Source: Reyranellaceae bacterium (lineage in GTDB: Bacteria; Pseudomonadota; Alphaproteobacteria; Reyranellales; Reyranellaceae). Taken from it: 45,633 nucleotides of DNA. Where the stretch lies: positions 1 to 45,633 of the forward strand of contig JALHMM010000048.1 in assembly GCA_022844045.1 (NCBI GenBank). Reading direction: 5' to 3'. A program made the position numbers and the translations under genes. Under the pieces are notes generated by a model. It was given only the letters and a program-made list of their open reading frames with translations, did not search any database and was not told the origin of the DNA. Shown piece by piece: positions 28,625-38,600 of the stretch (positions are counted from its first letter, which is position 1; each line of letters starts with the position of its first letter).

Positions 28625-30675
28625 TGGCCGGCAACAACGAAGAAAACGATCCATTCGGCGCCTCCTCCGCGGCCACCGTCGTGCGCTCGGTGCCGCCGGC
28701 GCAGCAGCCGACGTCGATGCGTCCGCGCCAGACCACCGGCGGCGACATGTTCGGCGGTGGCCCCGGCGCCGGCGGGCCGTTGGCGCCGGGAACCGTGCTC
28801 AGCAGCACCTTCGAGATCGAGGAGCTGGTGGCGCGAGGCGGCATGGGCGAGGTTTACCGCGCGCGTCACCGCATCACCGGCGACGCCATCGCCATCAAGA
28901 CCATCCGGCCCGAGCTCGCCGGCGATCCCAAGGTCGCCGAGCTGTTCAAGCGCGAGGCGCAGGCGCTGCGCAACCTGCGTCATCCCGCCATCGTGTCCTA
29001 CGAGGGCGTGTTCGACGACGGCACCGGCTCGCTGTTCCTCGCCATGGAGTATGTCGACGGCCCGTCGCTGTCGAAGCTCATGCACAACGGCGCGATACCG
29101 GCCGCCGAGCTGGTGCGCCTGCGCGATCGTCTCGCTGGCGGTCTCGCCGCGGCGCATGCCCAGGGCGTCGTGCATCGCGACCTGTCGCCCGACAATGTCA
29201 TTCTGCCCGGCGGCCGCATCGACGACGCCAAGCTGATCGATTTCGGCATCGCCAAGCAGACCGAAGGATCGAAGGCGACCATCATCGGCACCGACTTCGC
29301 CGGCAAGTACGCCTTCGCCGCGCCCGAGCAACTCGGCATGCATGGCGGCGATGTGGGGCCGCGCGCCGACATCTACAGCCTCGGCCTCGTGCTGGCGGCG
29401 GCTGCGCTGGGCGGGCCGCTCGACATGGGCAACTCGCCGGGCACCGCGGTACAGGCGCGCCTGAAGGTGCCGGACCTGACCAGGGTGCCGGCCGATCTGC
29501 GCGCCAGCCTGACCCGCATGCTGCAGCCCGATCCGGCGCAGCGCGCGACCAGCATGGTCGAGCTGATCTCCGCCAGCAGCGGCACGCGTCGGCCGACCGT
29601 CAACCAGGCCAAGGCCTCGGGCGGCGGCGGCAAGGGCGCGATGATCGCGATCGCCTCGGTGCTGGTGCTGCTGGTCGCCGCCGGTGCGGGCGCTTTCGTC
29701 TTCCGCGACAAGATTCCCTTCGTCGCCGAACTCCTCGGCGGCAAGACGGTCGACCCGAAGGGCGGCGATCCGAAGGCCGGGGACCCCAAGATTGCGGCGA
29801 CCGATACCAAGCCGCCGGCGGTCGACCCCAGGCCACCGGCTGTCGACGTCAAGCCGCCCGTGACCGACCCCAGGCCGCCGGCGATCGACCCCAAGCCGCC
29901 AGTCGTCGACGTCAAACCGCCCGCGACCGACCCCAGGCCACCGGCCGTCGACGTCAAGCCGCCCGTCGCCGACCCAAGGCCGCCGGTCGGCGAGCCGAAG
30001 CCGCCCAGCGTGGCGACGGCGACGCTGGACGCGGCGCGGCTGCGGAGCGCGATGAATGCGGAGTTCGCCAAGTACTCCTGCGCCGGGCTCAACGGACGGG
30101 TCGACCCCGACGGGTCGCTGCGGGTCGACGGGTATGTCGGCAGCGAGAGCGATCGGACCGCGCTGCTCAACGGCTTGCGTCAGTTGCCCGGCAACCCGCT
30201 GGTGCAGTCCCGCATCACGGTCCAGCCCTGGCCGATGTGCGAATTGAACCGCGTCGCCGGCGCGGCCACCAATCCGGCCTTCCGTCTGGTGCCCAACAAG
30301 CCGGACCAGGCCTACAAGATCGGCGTCGACCGGCTGTCGTTCCGGGTGACGGCACCGCCCGGCCGAGGTGGCTACATCAACGTCGTGATCATCAATTCCG
30401 ACGGCACCGTCGCGCAGCCCGGTTTCTGGTCGAAGATGCCGATCAAGCCAGGCGAGGCGATTCCGTTCGGCGAGCGCGAGGCCGGCGGCGGGTTTCCGCT
30501 CGATCCACCGCCCGGCAAGATGGTTCTGATCGCCGTCTTCACCGCTCAGCCGCTCTATAGCTCACCGCGTCCGGAGGAGGAGGCGACCGCGAGCTATCTC
30601 ACAGCCCTGTCCGGAGCGTTGGCGCGCCATAGCGATGCGATTGTCTCTATCGTCGCCATCGACACTGTCAACTGA
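28624..30675 (+). CDS. ppkA: Type VI secretion Ser/Thr protein kinase PpkA
   Basis: PpkA is a membrane-spanning Hanks-type kinase that starts the threonine-phosphorylation cascade activating T6SS. The 683-residue product has an N-terminal leader with NDPFGASSAATVVRS, a kinase domain at about 62-330 (RGGMGEVYRA glycine loop, Lys92, HRD at 184-186, DFG from Asp206, AAPEQ), one membrane helix at 338-361, ten Pro-rich heptapeptides at 394-463 and a periplasmic domain of about 220 residues. The latter has a BON-like start and then a part resembling DUF4384 (YINVVIINSDGTV). The catalytic loop is HRDLSPDN, with Ser where most such kinases have Lys. The ATG at 28624 is better spaced from GGAGGG than that at 28621. 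Confidence 0.9.
   Translation: MAGNNEENDPFGASSAATVVRSVPPAQQPTSMRPRQTTGGDMFGGGPGAGGPLAPGTVLSSTFEIEELVARGGMGEVYRARHRITGDAIAIKTIRPELAGDPKVAELFKREAQALRNLRHPAIVSYEGVFDDGTGSLFLAMEYVDGPSLSKLMHNGAIPAAELVRLRDRLAGGLAAAHAQGVVHRDLSPDNVILPGGRIDDAKLIDFGIAKQTEGSKATIIGTDFAGKYAFAAPEQLGMHGGDVGPRADIYSLGLVLAAAALGGPLDMGNSPGTAVQARLKVPDLTRVPADLRASLTRMLQPDPAQRATSMVELISASSGTRRPTVNQAKASGGGGKGAMIAIASVLVLLVAAGAGAFVFRDKIPFVAELLGGKTVDPKGGDPKAGDPKIAATDTKPPAVDPRPPAVDVKPPVTDPRPPAIDPKPPVVDVKPPATDPRPPAVDVKPPVADPRPPVGEPKPPSVATATLDAARLRSAMNAEFAKYSCAGLNGRVDPDGSLRVDGYVGSESDRTALLNGLRQLPGNPLVQSRITVQPWPMCELNRVAGAATNPAFRLVPNKPDQAYKIGVDRLSFRVTAPPGRGGYINVVIINSDGTVAQPGFWSKMPIKPGEAIPFGEREAGGGFPLDPPPGKMVLIAVFTAQPLYSSPRPEEEATASYLTALSGALARHSDAIVSIVAIDTVN
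29803..30012 (+). repeat. Ten 21-base repeats encoding a Pro-rich heptapeptide stalk in PpkA
   Basis: Ten consecutive 21-base units encode D-(P/V/T)-(K/R)-P-P-(A/V)-x, starting DTKPPAV and ending EPKPPSV. Alternating DPRPPxx and DVKPPxx units suggest growth by duplication of pairs. They would form a stiff polyproline-like stalk between the membrane helix and the periplasmic domain, so copy number may vary between strains. Confidence 0.85.
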
Positions 30676-30680
30676 ACGGC

Positions 30681-30711
30681 TTGCGGCCTTTCAACCTATT
30701 GAAATTATAAG
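30681..30711 (+). promoter_or_regulatory. Candidate promoter of the two-partner secretion operon
   Basis: TTGCGG (30681-30686) and TATAAG (30706-30711) are 19 bases apart; TTATAA (30705-30710) gives an 18-base spacer. The 121-base gap between ppkA and the TpsB gene is clearly richer in A and T than its surroundings, which supports a promoter. An imperfect hairpin followed by TT (30759-30787) overlaps the end of the gap and could act as a weak terminator for the T6SS transcript. GGGGGAG precedes the TpsB start. Confidence 0.4.
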
Positions 30712-30796
30712 AAAAGACATTCGAGAAGCCTGTAGCAATCAACCTGCGAATAGGCGATAATAAGAGGCTTATGGTCGGCCTTATTTTGGGGGAGTA

Positions 30797-32587
30797 ATGT
30801 CGCGGCGTTCGTCGTTGTCGAAAGGCCCGATAGCGGGCTACGTACGCGCGATCGCTTCACTGGTGATACTGGCGGCTGGTTTTGCGTTTGCGGTGACCGG
30901 CGTCCCGCAGGATGTCCTCGCTCAGACACCGCAGCCGCCGGTCCTTCAGGCGCCGCCGCCACTCGCTCCGCCGACGCGCCCGCCCGAACCCGGCACGATT
31001 CCCGCGCCATCCGGCCCCGCGGCGCCGGGCGCCCCACCGGGCGCCGAAAGCGTCACCCTCACGCCTGTCGACATCAAGGTCGAGGGCAACACGGTCTACA
31101 CGCAGGCCGAGCTCGACGCGCTGGTGCGCCCGTTGATCGGCCGCCAGATTCCCGCCAGCGAGATCTTCAAGCTCGCCGAGGCGATCCAGCGCAAGTACCG
31201 CGAAGACGGCTACTTCCTGGCGACGGTCACCGTGCCGGCGCAGCGCGTTGCCGATGGTCGCGTGCGCGTCGTGGTGACCGAGGGTTTTATCTCGAACGTT
31301 CTGGTCGAGGGCGATGTTGGCCCGGTGTCGGAGAAGGCCAAAGAGTATCTCGACAACCTGGTTGGCAAGAAGCCGATCAATATCAGCGACCTGGAGCGCT
31401 ATCTGCTGCTGACAGAGGATCTGCCGGGCATCCAAGTCAAGGCGGTGATGCGGCCGGGGCGCGAGCCGGGCTCCTCGGAGCTGATCGCGCAGTTGACCCG
31501 GGAATGGTGGGATCTGTTCAACCAGACCGACAATCGCGGCTCGAGTTTCACAGGTGTGCAGCAGAACCTGATGGCTGCCGGCTTCAACTCGTTCACCTCG
31601 ATCGGCGATCGCATCGAGTTCAGCTACTTCACGACTCTCAACAGCGAGAACAATTTCGTCCAGGCCGCCTATGGCGGCCATATCGGCTCCGAAGGCTTTC
31701 GGTTCCGCCTCTATGGCGGCTTTGGTCGGGTCAAGCCAGGCGACCCGATCAGCCAGACCGGCTATCTCGGCCAGGTCACCATCGCCGGCCTGCAGGTCTA
31801 TCAGCCGATCATCCGGTCGCGCCGGCTCAACATCTCGGTCAACGGTTCCTTCGACTACTACCATTCGATCGTCGACGTCTCCGGCGGCGTCCGGTTGAGC
31901 TCGATCGACCTGCGTTCATTGCGCGTCGGGATCGACGCCAGCTACCGCGACCCGTTCAACGGCGTGACCTACGGCAACGCCCGCCTCAGCAGGGGCACCA
32001 ATGTGCTGGGCGCCAGCAAGGCGGGCGAGCAGCTGTTGCCGCGCCAGGGCTCTGAGCCGGACTACTTCAAGGTCAACGCCGAGCTCTCGCGGCTGCAAGG
32101 CCTCTATAGCGACGAGGACTTTTCGCTCAATCTGTTCGTGTCGGGGGCCGCCCAGTTCAGCAACAACATCCTGCCGCCCAGCGAGAAGTACTTTCTCGGC
32201 GGCGAACGGCTGGGGCGCGGCTACTATGCCGGCCAGGTCACCGGCGACCGGGCAATCGCGGCCTCGATCGAGCTGCAGCTGTCGTTCGCCATCCCCTACA
32301 GCGACGTCCAGCCGAGTTCCGCGCCCTCCAGCGTCTCGGGGCGTGTGCGCGGTCTTCCGCTGCAGCTGTACGCGTTCTATGATTACGGCAGGGCTTGGAA
32401 CCTTGCGACTTTTGAAACCCCGTCGATCATCACGAGATCGTACGGTTTCGGTGTGCGTGCGAATGTGGGCGACACGTTGACCGTCGAGGCCGAGGCCGTT
32501 CGCCGGCTCGATCTCGACGTAGATGGCGCCGCGGCGCCGCGGCTGCAACCTTGGGGTGCCTATTTCCGCGCGACCACCCGGTTCTAG
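30797..32587 (+). CDS. TpsB outer-membrane transporter (FhaC/ShlB family)
   Basis: TpsB proteins move a cognate TpsA exoprotein across the outer membrane. The 596-residue product has a signal peptide with probable cleavage after Ala42 (VLA-QTP), a Pro-rich linker at 44-82, two POTRA domains at about 85-240 (VDIKVEGNTVYTQAELDALV; VTEGFISNVLVEGDVG), and a C-terminal 16-strand-type barrel domain. LGRGYYAG, with RGY at 474-476, matches the conserved loop-6 motif that plugs the pore, and the chain ends in Phe as outer-membrane proteins do. The gene lies 70 bases upstream of the giant TpsA gene, so they form a two-partner pair. The Pro-rich linker is longer than usual. Confidence 0.93.
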   Translation: MSRRSSLSKGPIAGYVRAIASLVILAAGFAFAVTGVPQDVLAQTPQPPVLQAPPPLAPPTRPPEPGTIPAPSGPAAPGAPPGAESVTLTPVDIKVEGNTVYTQAELDALVRPLIGRQIPASEIFKLAEAIQRKYREDGYFLATVTVPAQRVADGRVRVVVTEGFISNVLVEGDVGPVSEKAKEYLDNLVGKKPINISDLERYLLLTEDLPGIQVKAVMRPGREPGSSELIAQLTREWWDLFNQTDNRGSSFTGVQQNLMAAGFNSFTSIGDRIEFSYFTTLNSENNFVQAAYGGHIGSEGFRFRLYGGFGRVKPGDPISQTGYLGQVTIAGLQVYQPIIRSRRLNISVNGSFDYYHSIVDVSGGVRLSSIDLRSLRVGIDASYRDPFNGVTYGNARLSRGTNVLGASKAGEQLLPRQGSEPDYFKVNAELSRLQGLYSDEDFSLNLFVSGAAQFSNNILPPSEKYFLGGERLGRGYYAGQVTGDRAIAASIELQLSFAIPYSDVQPSSAPSSVSGRVRGLPLQLYAFYDYGRAWNLATFETPSIITRSYGFGVRANVGDTLTVEAEAVRRLDLDVDGAAAPRLQPWGAYFRATTRF

Positions 32588-32657
32588 GTCGCGCATTGGG
32601 GAGTGTGTCGATGGAACGGGGGACGGAAGCCCTCACCATCGGCGAGGAGCGAAGGTC

Positions 32658-35600
32658 ATGTCTCAGCGACAGGTGATCGCCCGATCACGGCGGCGGCGCG
32701 CGCATTTCGCCGCCTCCAGCGTTATCGCCAGGACGCAGGCGCCGGCAATCCGGCACAGCGGACGAAACGCGTTGCTCTGCGGCACGGCCTTCGCCGCGCT
32801 GGTTGCCTGCGGCCTGTTCGGCTTCAACGATCGCGCCCTGGCTCAGAACGCCGCCTTGCCGACGGGCGGCGTGGTCGTCGGCGGTAGCGCCACGATCACG
32901 CAGAACGGCACCAGCCAGGTCACGATCAACCAGACCACCGATCGCGGTGTGATCGACTGGCGCTCGTTCAGCATCGGCCAGGGCAACCGGGTCGACTTCA
33001 TCCAGCCCGGCCGCGCCTCGGTGACCTTGAACCGGGTGACCGGGCCGGATCCCTCGGTGATCGCCGGCGCGCTGAACGCCAACGGTCAAGTCGTACTGGT
33101 CAACCAGGCCGGCGTCATGTTCGCCCGTGGCGCGCAGGTCAACGTCGAGTCGCTGATCGCCAGCACGGCCAACGTGGCCAACCCGCAGGCCTTCATGGCC
33201 GGCGGCAAGATCGCCTTCGACCAGGCCGGCGCCAACCCCAACGCGCGCATCGTCAACGACGGCACGATCACCGTGCGCGACGGCGGCTTGGTGGCGTTGC
33301 TGGGACCCTCGGCGGCCAACAACGGCGTGATCAACGCGCGGCTGGGCCGGGTCACGGTGGGCGGCGCGGAGACCTTCACGGTCGATCTCAACGGCGACGG
33401 GCTGGTGAACTTCGCGGTCGGCAAGCCGGTATCGCAGACGCCGCGCGACGCCGATGGCAAGGCGCTGGCGCTGGCCAGCAACACCGGCACGATCAACGCC
33501 GATGGCGGCGTGGTGGCGATCACCGCGAGCGCGGCGCGCGAGGTGGTCAACGGCGTGGTCAACGTCCAGGGCCAGATCAACGCGCGCACGGTGACGAACG
33601 AAGGCGGGGTGATCGTCTTCGGCGGCGGCGAGACGACCCAGGTCAATGTCGGCGGCACGATCGACGCGTCGGGAGCGGGGGCGACGCAGAAGGGCGGCAC
33701 GGTTCACGTCACGGCGTCGAAGGTGAACGTCGAGTCGACGGCGCGGATCAACGCCAATGGCGGCGCGGGCGGCGGCACGGTGCTGGTGGGCGGCGGCAAG
33801 CAGGGCGTGGGTCCGATCGCCAACGCCAAGAACACCAGCGTCGCCAAGGGCGCGATCATCACCGCCGACGCCACGCACAAGGGCAATGGCGGCACGGTCG
33901 TCGTGTGGGCCGACAACACCACGGTGTTCGCCGGGACAATCACGGCGCGTGGCGGACCGCTGGGCGGCGATGGCGGCTTTGTCGAGACCTCGGGCAAGCA
34001 GACGCTGACTATTCTGGACGGCGCTGCCGTCACCGCCAGCGCCCCGGCCGGGGCCGCCGGCCTGTGGCTGATGGACCCGACCAACCTGAACATCGACAAC
34101 GCGGCGGCGACGACGATCGAAACGTCGCTCAGCGGCGGCACCAGCGTCCTGACGCAGACGGCGGCGGGGGGCGTCGACAACGGCGACATCACGCTGTCGG
34201 CGAACGTCAACGTCGGCTCGACGAACAACGCCGACGTGACGTGGACGATCCAGGCGCACGGCAGCATCGCCCTCGGCGCCAAGAGCATCACGATCACGCC
34301 GTCGGCGGGCAAGACATCGACGTTGGTGCTCGACACCGCGACGCTGGCCGGCGCAGCCGCCGGCCACAGCGTCACCGGCACGGGCTCGATCACGGTCTCC
34401 ACGCTAACGCTCAACAGCGCGATCTCCGGCGGATCGGTCAACATCGCGGGCTCGATCACCGCGACGACGGTAGGCTTCACGTCGACCGGCGCAGTGCAGC
34501 TGACTAGCGTCGCCAATGCGATCGGCTCGGTCAGCGGCTCGACCACGGCCGGTGGCATTACAATCGTCAACAGCCAGTCTCTCACCGTTGGCGCTGGCGG
34601 CCTGAGCGCAGGCGGCGCCAACAGCGTCTCCGTCACGGCGGCGGGCGGCTCATCCGTCCTCGCGGTCGACGGCGCGGTCTCGGGCACCGGCGTCACTCTG
34701 ATCGCCGGCAAGAGCATGACCGGCGCCGCGACGGTCAGCGGCGGCACAGGCCCGGTGTCGTTAAGCGCGGGCGGCAGCGGCGGCATCGTGCTCAGCGGCG
34801 CGATCACCGGCACCGGCCTGACAGTGACGGCTGGCAGTGGCCCGGTGACGCTGAGCAGCGCCGACAACGTCTTCAACAGCTTCACGCCGACCGCCGCCAT
34901 CGGCGGCGCCGTCAACGTCGTCCACAAGGGCGCGCTGACGATCAACGCGACCAACGCCGCCGCCAACGCCGTCACCTTCACCACCAACAACGACGGCAAC
35001 ATCACAGTCGCGGGACAGATCACCGGCACCAGCGGCGTCACGCTGACGGCCGGCGGCGCCGGCGTCATCGCCGTCGACAAGGCGATCGCTGCCGGCGCCG
35101 GCGACGTCACGCTGACGGCGGCGTCCATCACGCAGGCAGCCGGTGGCGCCATCACGGCGGCCGGCCTGTCGGTGACCACCACCGGCACCGCCGATCTCAC
35201 GCAGGCGACCAGCGCTATCACCACCCTGGCCGCCAGCGTCGGCAGCCTCGGCCTGCTCGAGAGCGACGGCTTCGCCATTGGCACAGTCGGCACGCTGAAC
35301 GGCGTGACGGCGACCGGAACCGTCCACCTCTCCGCCGGCGGTTTGATCACGCAAACCAAGGCGATCTCCGCGCCGACCCTGGCCGTGGTCACCACGGCCG
35401 GCGACATCGACCTGACAAGCATCACCAACACCGTCACCACGTTCGCCGCGTCGTCGACGGGCGCCGTCGGCCTGCTCGAGACGGATGCGCTCAGCATCGG
35501 CGCGGCCGGCGCGATCGGCACGCTGGCGGCCCTCGACGGCGTTACCGCCAGCAACGGCGTGTCGATCAAAGCCGGCGGTACCGTCAGCCAGACCAAAGCC

Positions 35601-38600
35601 ATCACCGCTGGCGCCAGCGGCCTGGCCGTGGTCACGACATCGGGCGATATCCAGCTCGGTACCGTCACCAACGCCACGAAGCTGGTCGCCTTCAGCGGCG
35701 GCGGCACTATCGCCTACAAGACCTCCACCGACCTCTCAGTGGGCGAGGTCGCGCAGATCGGCAGCAACGCCAAGGTCACCGGCGCCACCGCGACCACCGC
35801 GCTGGCGCTGGCCACGACAGGAGCGGCGACCAGCATCGGGCAGGCCGAGGCGATCAGTGCGCCGACGCTGACGTTGGCCACCGGGGCCGGCGGCGCGATC
35901 ACCCTGACCAACAGCGGCAACCTGATCGACACGGTGCAGAGTTCCGGCACCTGGGGCACCGGCGCGCACCAGATCGTCGACAGCGCCGGCGGCCTGAATG
36001 TCGGGGCCATCACCTCCACCGGTAACGTCGCGCTGACGACATCGGGCGGCGGCCTCACGATCATCGGCGCGACCAATGTCGGCGCCAAGACGCTGGCGCT
36101 GACGGCTAACGGCGACAACGCGATCACCGCCACGGCGGCGGCGATCACCGCCGGGATTCTGACTCTGGAGACCGGCGCGGGCGGCAGCGCCAGCATCCAG
36201 ACCGCCGCGCACAATGTCGCTGCGGTTCAGACCGCCGGCGGCGGCGTTGGCACCGGCGGCATCGTGTTCACGCAGTCGCGCGCCCTCGGCACCGCTGTCG
36301 GCCCGACCACATCGACCGGCGCCGTCTCGATCACTAATGCCGCGGGCGATGTCACGGTCAGTGGCGCGATCAACGTCACCGACGCCGACGTCACGTTGAC
36401 GGCGAGTGCCGCCAAGCTCAACGTCAACGCGGGGATCAGCGCGGGCACAGGTCAGGTCGCGCTGCTGGCGCAGGGCGATATCACCCAGGCCAACACCAAC
36501 GCTGGCATCGCGGCCAAGAGCCTGCGCGGCGAGTCGGCCGCCGGCAACGTATCGCTGGCGCCGACCGGTATCGCGGCTGCCGACGTCAACGCCGTCAACA
36601 CCTTCGCCGCGATTTCGAGCGCCGGCTCGGTGTCCTTCCGCAACATCGGCACCTTCAATATCGGCCTGGTCGGCACGACGCAGGGCATCAACGCCGCGAC
36701 CTCGGCGTCGCTGCGGGTCAATGGCGCTGGCGGTACGATCAACCAGAGCACCGGCGCCGATGGCGCGATCATCACGCCGACCCTCAACGTGACGACAAAC
36801 AATGGCAGCGTCACGATCGACAGCGCCAGTAACGACATCGCCGCGTTGGGCACGGTGTCGCTCGGCGCCGGGGCCTTCGTCTTCTCGACCGCCAGAGCCG
36901 CCGGCTTCGATGTCGGCGCGGTCACCGCCAATGGCGGCATCGATATCACCAACACGTCGGGCAAGCTGACGACCTCGGGGGCGATCTCGTCGGACGGCGA
37001 TATCTCGCTGCGCGCGGGCGCCGGCCAACTGTCGCTGGGCGGCACGGTGACGTCCATCAGCAAGGGCATCACGCTGCGCTCCCAGGACGCCCTGGATACC
37101 GGCGCATTCCTGGTCTCGGCGGCGGCGCCCGTGAACGGCGATGTGACGCTGATATCCGACACCAGTACCGTGACCGTCGGCGCCGGCGGCGTCACCGTCG
37201 GCGATACGCTGACGCTGCAGATCGGTGCCGGCCTGACGCTCAACGTCGCCGGCCCGATCAACGCCACCAGCGTGGCGCTGCACGCCGACATCATCGATAT
37301 CTCAGCCGCGATCAACGCCACCGGCACGATCTTCCTGGCGCCGGTGACGGCCGGAACGGCGGTACGGGTTGGCGGCGCGGCGGGCGCGGGCTTCGTCATC
37401 GACAGTAACGAGCTGACGTTCCTGACATCCGCGTCCGCGCTGACCATCGGCAAGCAGTCCACGGGCACGACGACCGCCGGCGCGATCACTCTGGCGGCCG
37501 GGAACGTCGGCGACGGCGTGGCTGCGCTGAAGACGCTGAACCTCTTCACCAACGCCGGCGTGTCACAGACCGGTATCCTGTCGATCGGCGGCGGTACCGG
37601 TACTCTGAACTTCGCCGCTGCCGGGACTGTCGATCTGAACACCGGCTTGAAGCTGGGCACCGTCGGTGGCTCGACCACGAGCGGCTTCGTCAAGCTCCAA
37701 GATAGCGGCGGTGCTGCCGTCTGGGACGTGAATGCGATCACCACCGCCGGCGGCGAGATCGCGATCCAGCGCTTCTCCGGCGGCGTGAACATCAACGGCG
37801 CGCTGACGTCGAACGGCGGCAATATCCTGGCCGGTTCGAATGTCGCGGGTGCCGCGGTCACCCTCAACGCCGATGTCAACGCGGGCACTGGCTCCGTCGG
37901 CTTCTTCACTTCCGACGGCGGCCTTATCCAAGCGGCCGGCAAGATCGTCGCCGCCAATCTGATGGCCGATACCCGCGGCTTTGCTGCGGGTGCCATCATC
38001 CTTACCAGCGCGACCAATCAGGTTACGGGCAATGTCACGCTGAACACCGTCAATGGAGGCATAAGCTTCACCAACTCGACCGCCTACACGGTCGGTGGAT
38101 TGTCGGGCATCGCCTATGCGTCTTTTGGCGGCGCCAGCCTGAACGCTATCGCTGGCTCCGGCCTTCGTACCGCGGCGGGGGCGTCCGTGACATTGACGGC
38201 GGGCGGCGCGATCAGCCAGGCCGCCGGTGCCTCGGACATCGTCTCAACCGGCACATTGAACGTGACGAGGCTTGGCGCCGCGAATCCGACGGTCACGCTC
38301 GACAACCCCAACAACGCGGTCATTAACGTCGGTGCGATCACCCTCGGTACGGGCTCGTTCACGCTGGCCGATCTCGGCGGCATCAATCTCACCGGGGTGG
38401 CCACCGCCGGTGGAGGATACAGCGTCACCACCGATGGTGGATCGTTGGTCCAGAACGCCGGTGCGACGATCAACACCAGCGCGGCGGACGGCACGATCAC
38501 GCTGAAGGCGTTGAATGGCGCGTTCCCGGGCGCCTCCGTTACGCTCAACGACAACCTGAACGCGGGCGCCGGCCAGGTGACGTTGCGCGCCGTGGCCTCC

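Noticed and set aside
28536..30560. Open frame of 674 codons overlapping ppkA in another frame
   Set aside because: Arg-rich shadow with no recognisable domain; the ppkA frame holds every kinase motif.
32523..32657. Upstream in-frame extension of TpsA by 45 residues
   Set aside because: It overlaps the 3' end of the TpsB gene, and the ATG at 32658 has a clear GAGGAG ribosome-binding site and yields a sensible signal peptide.
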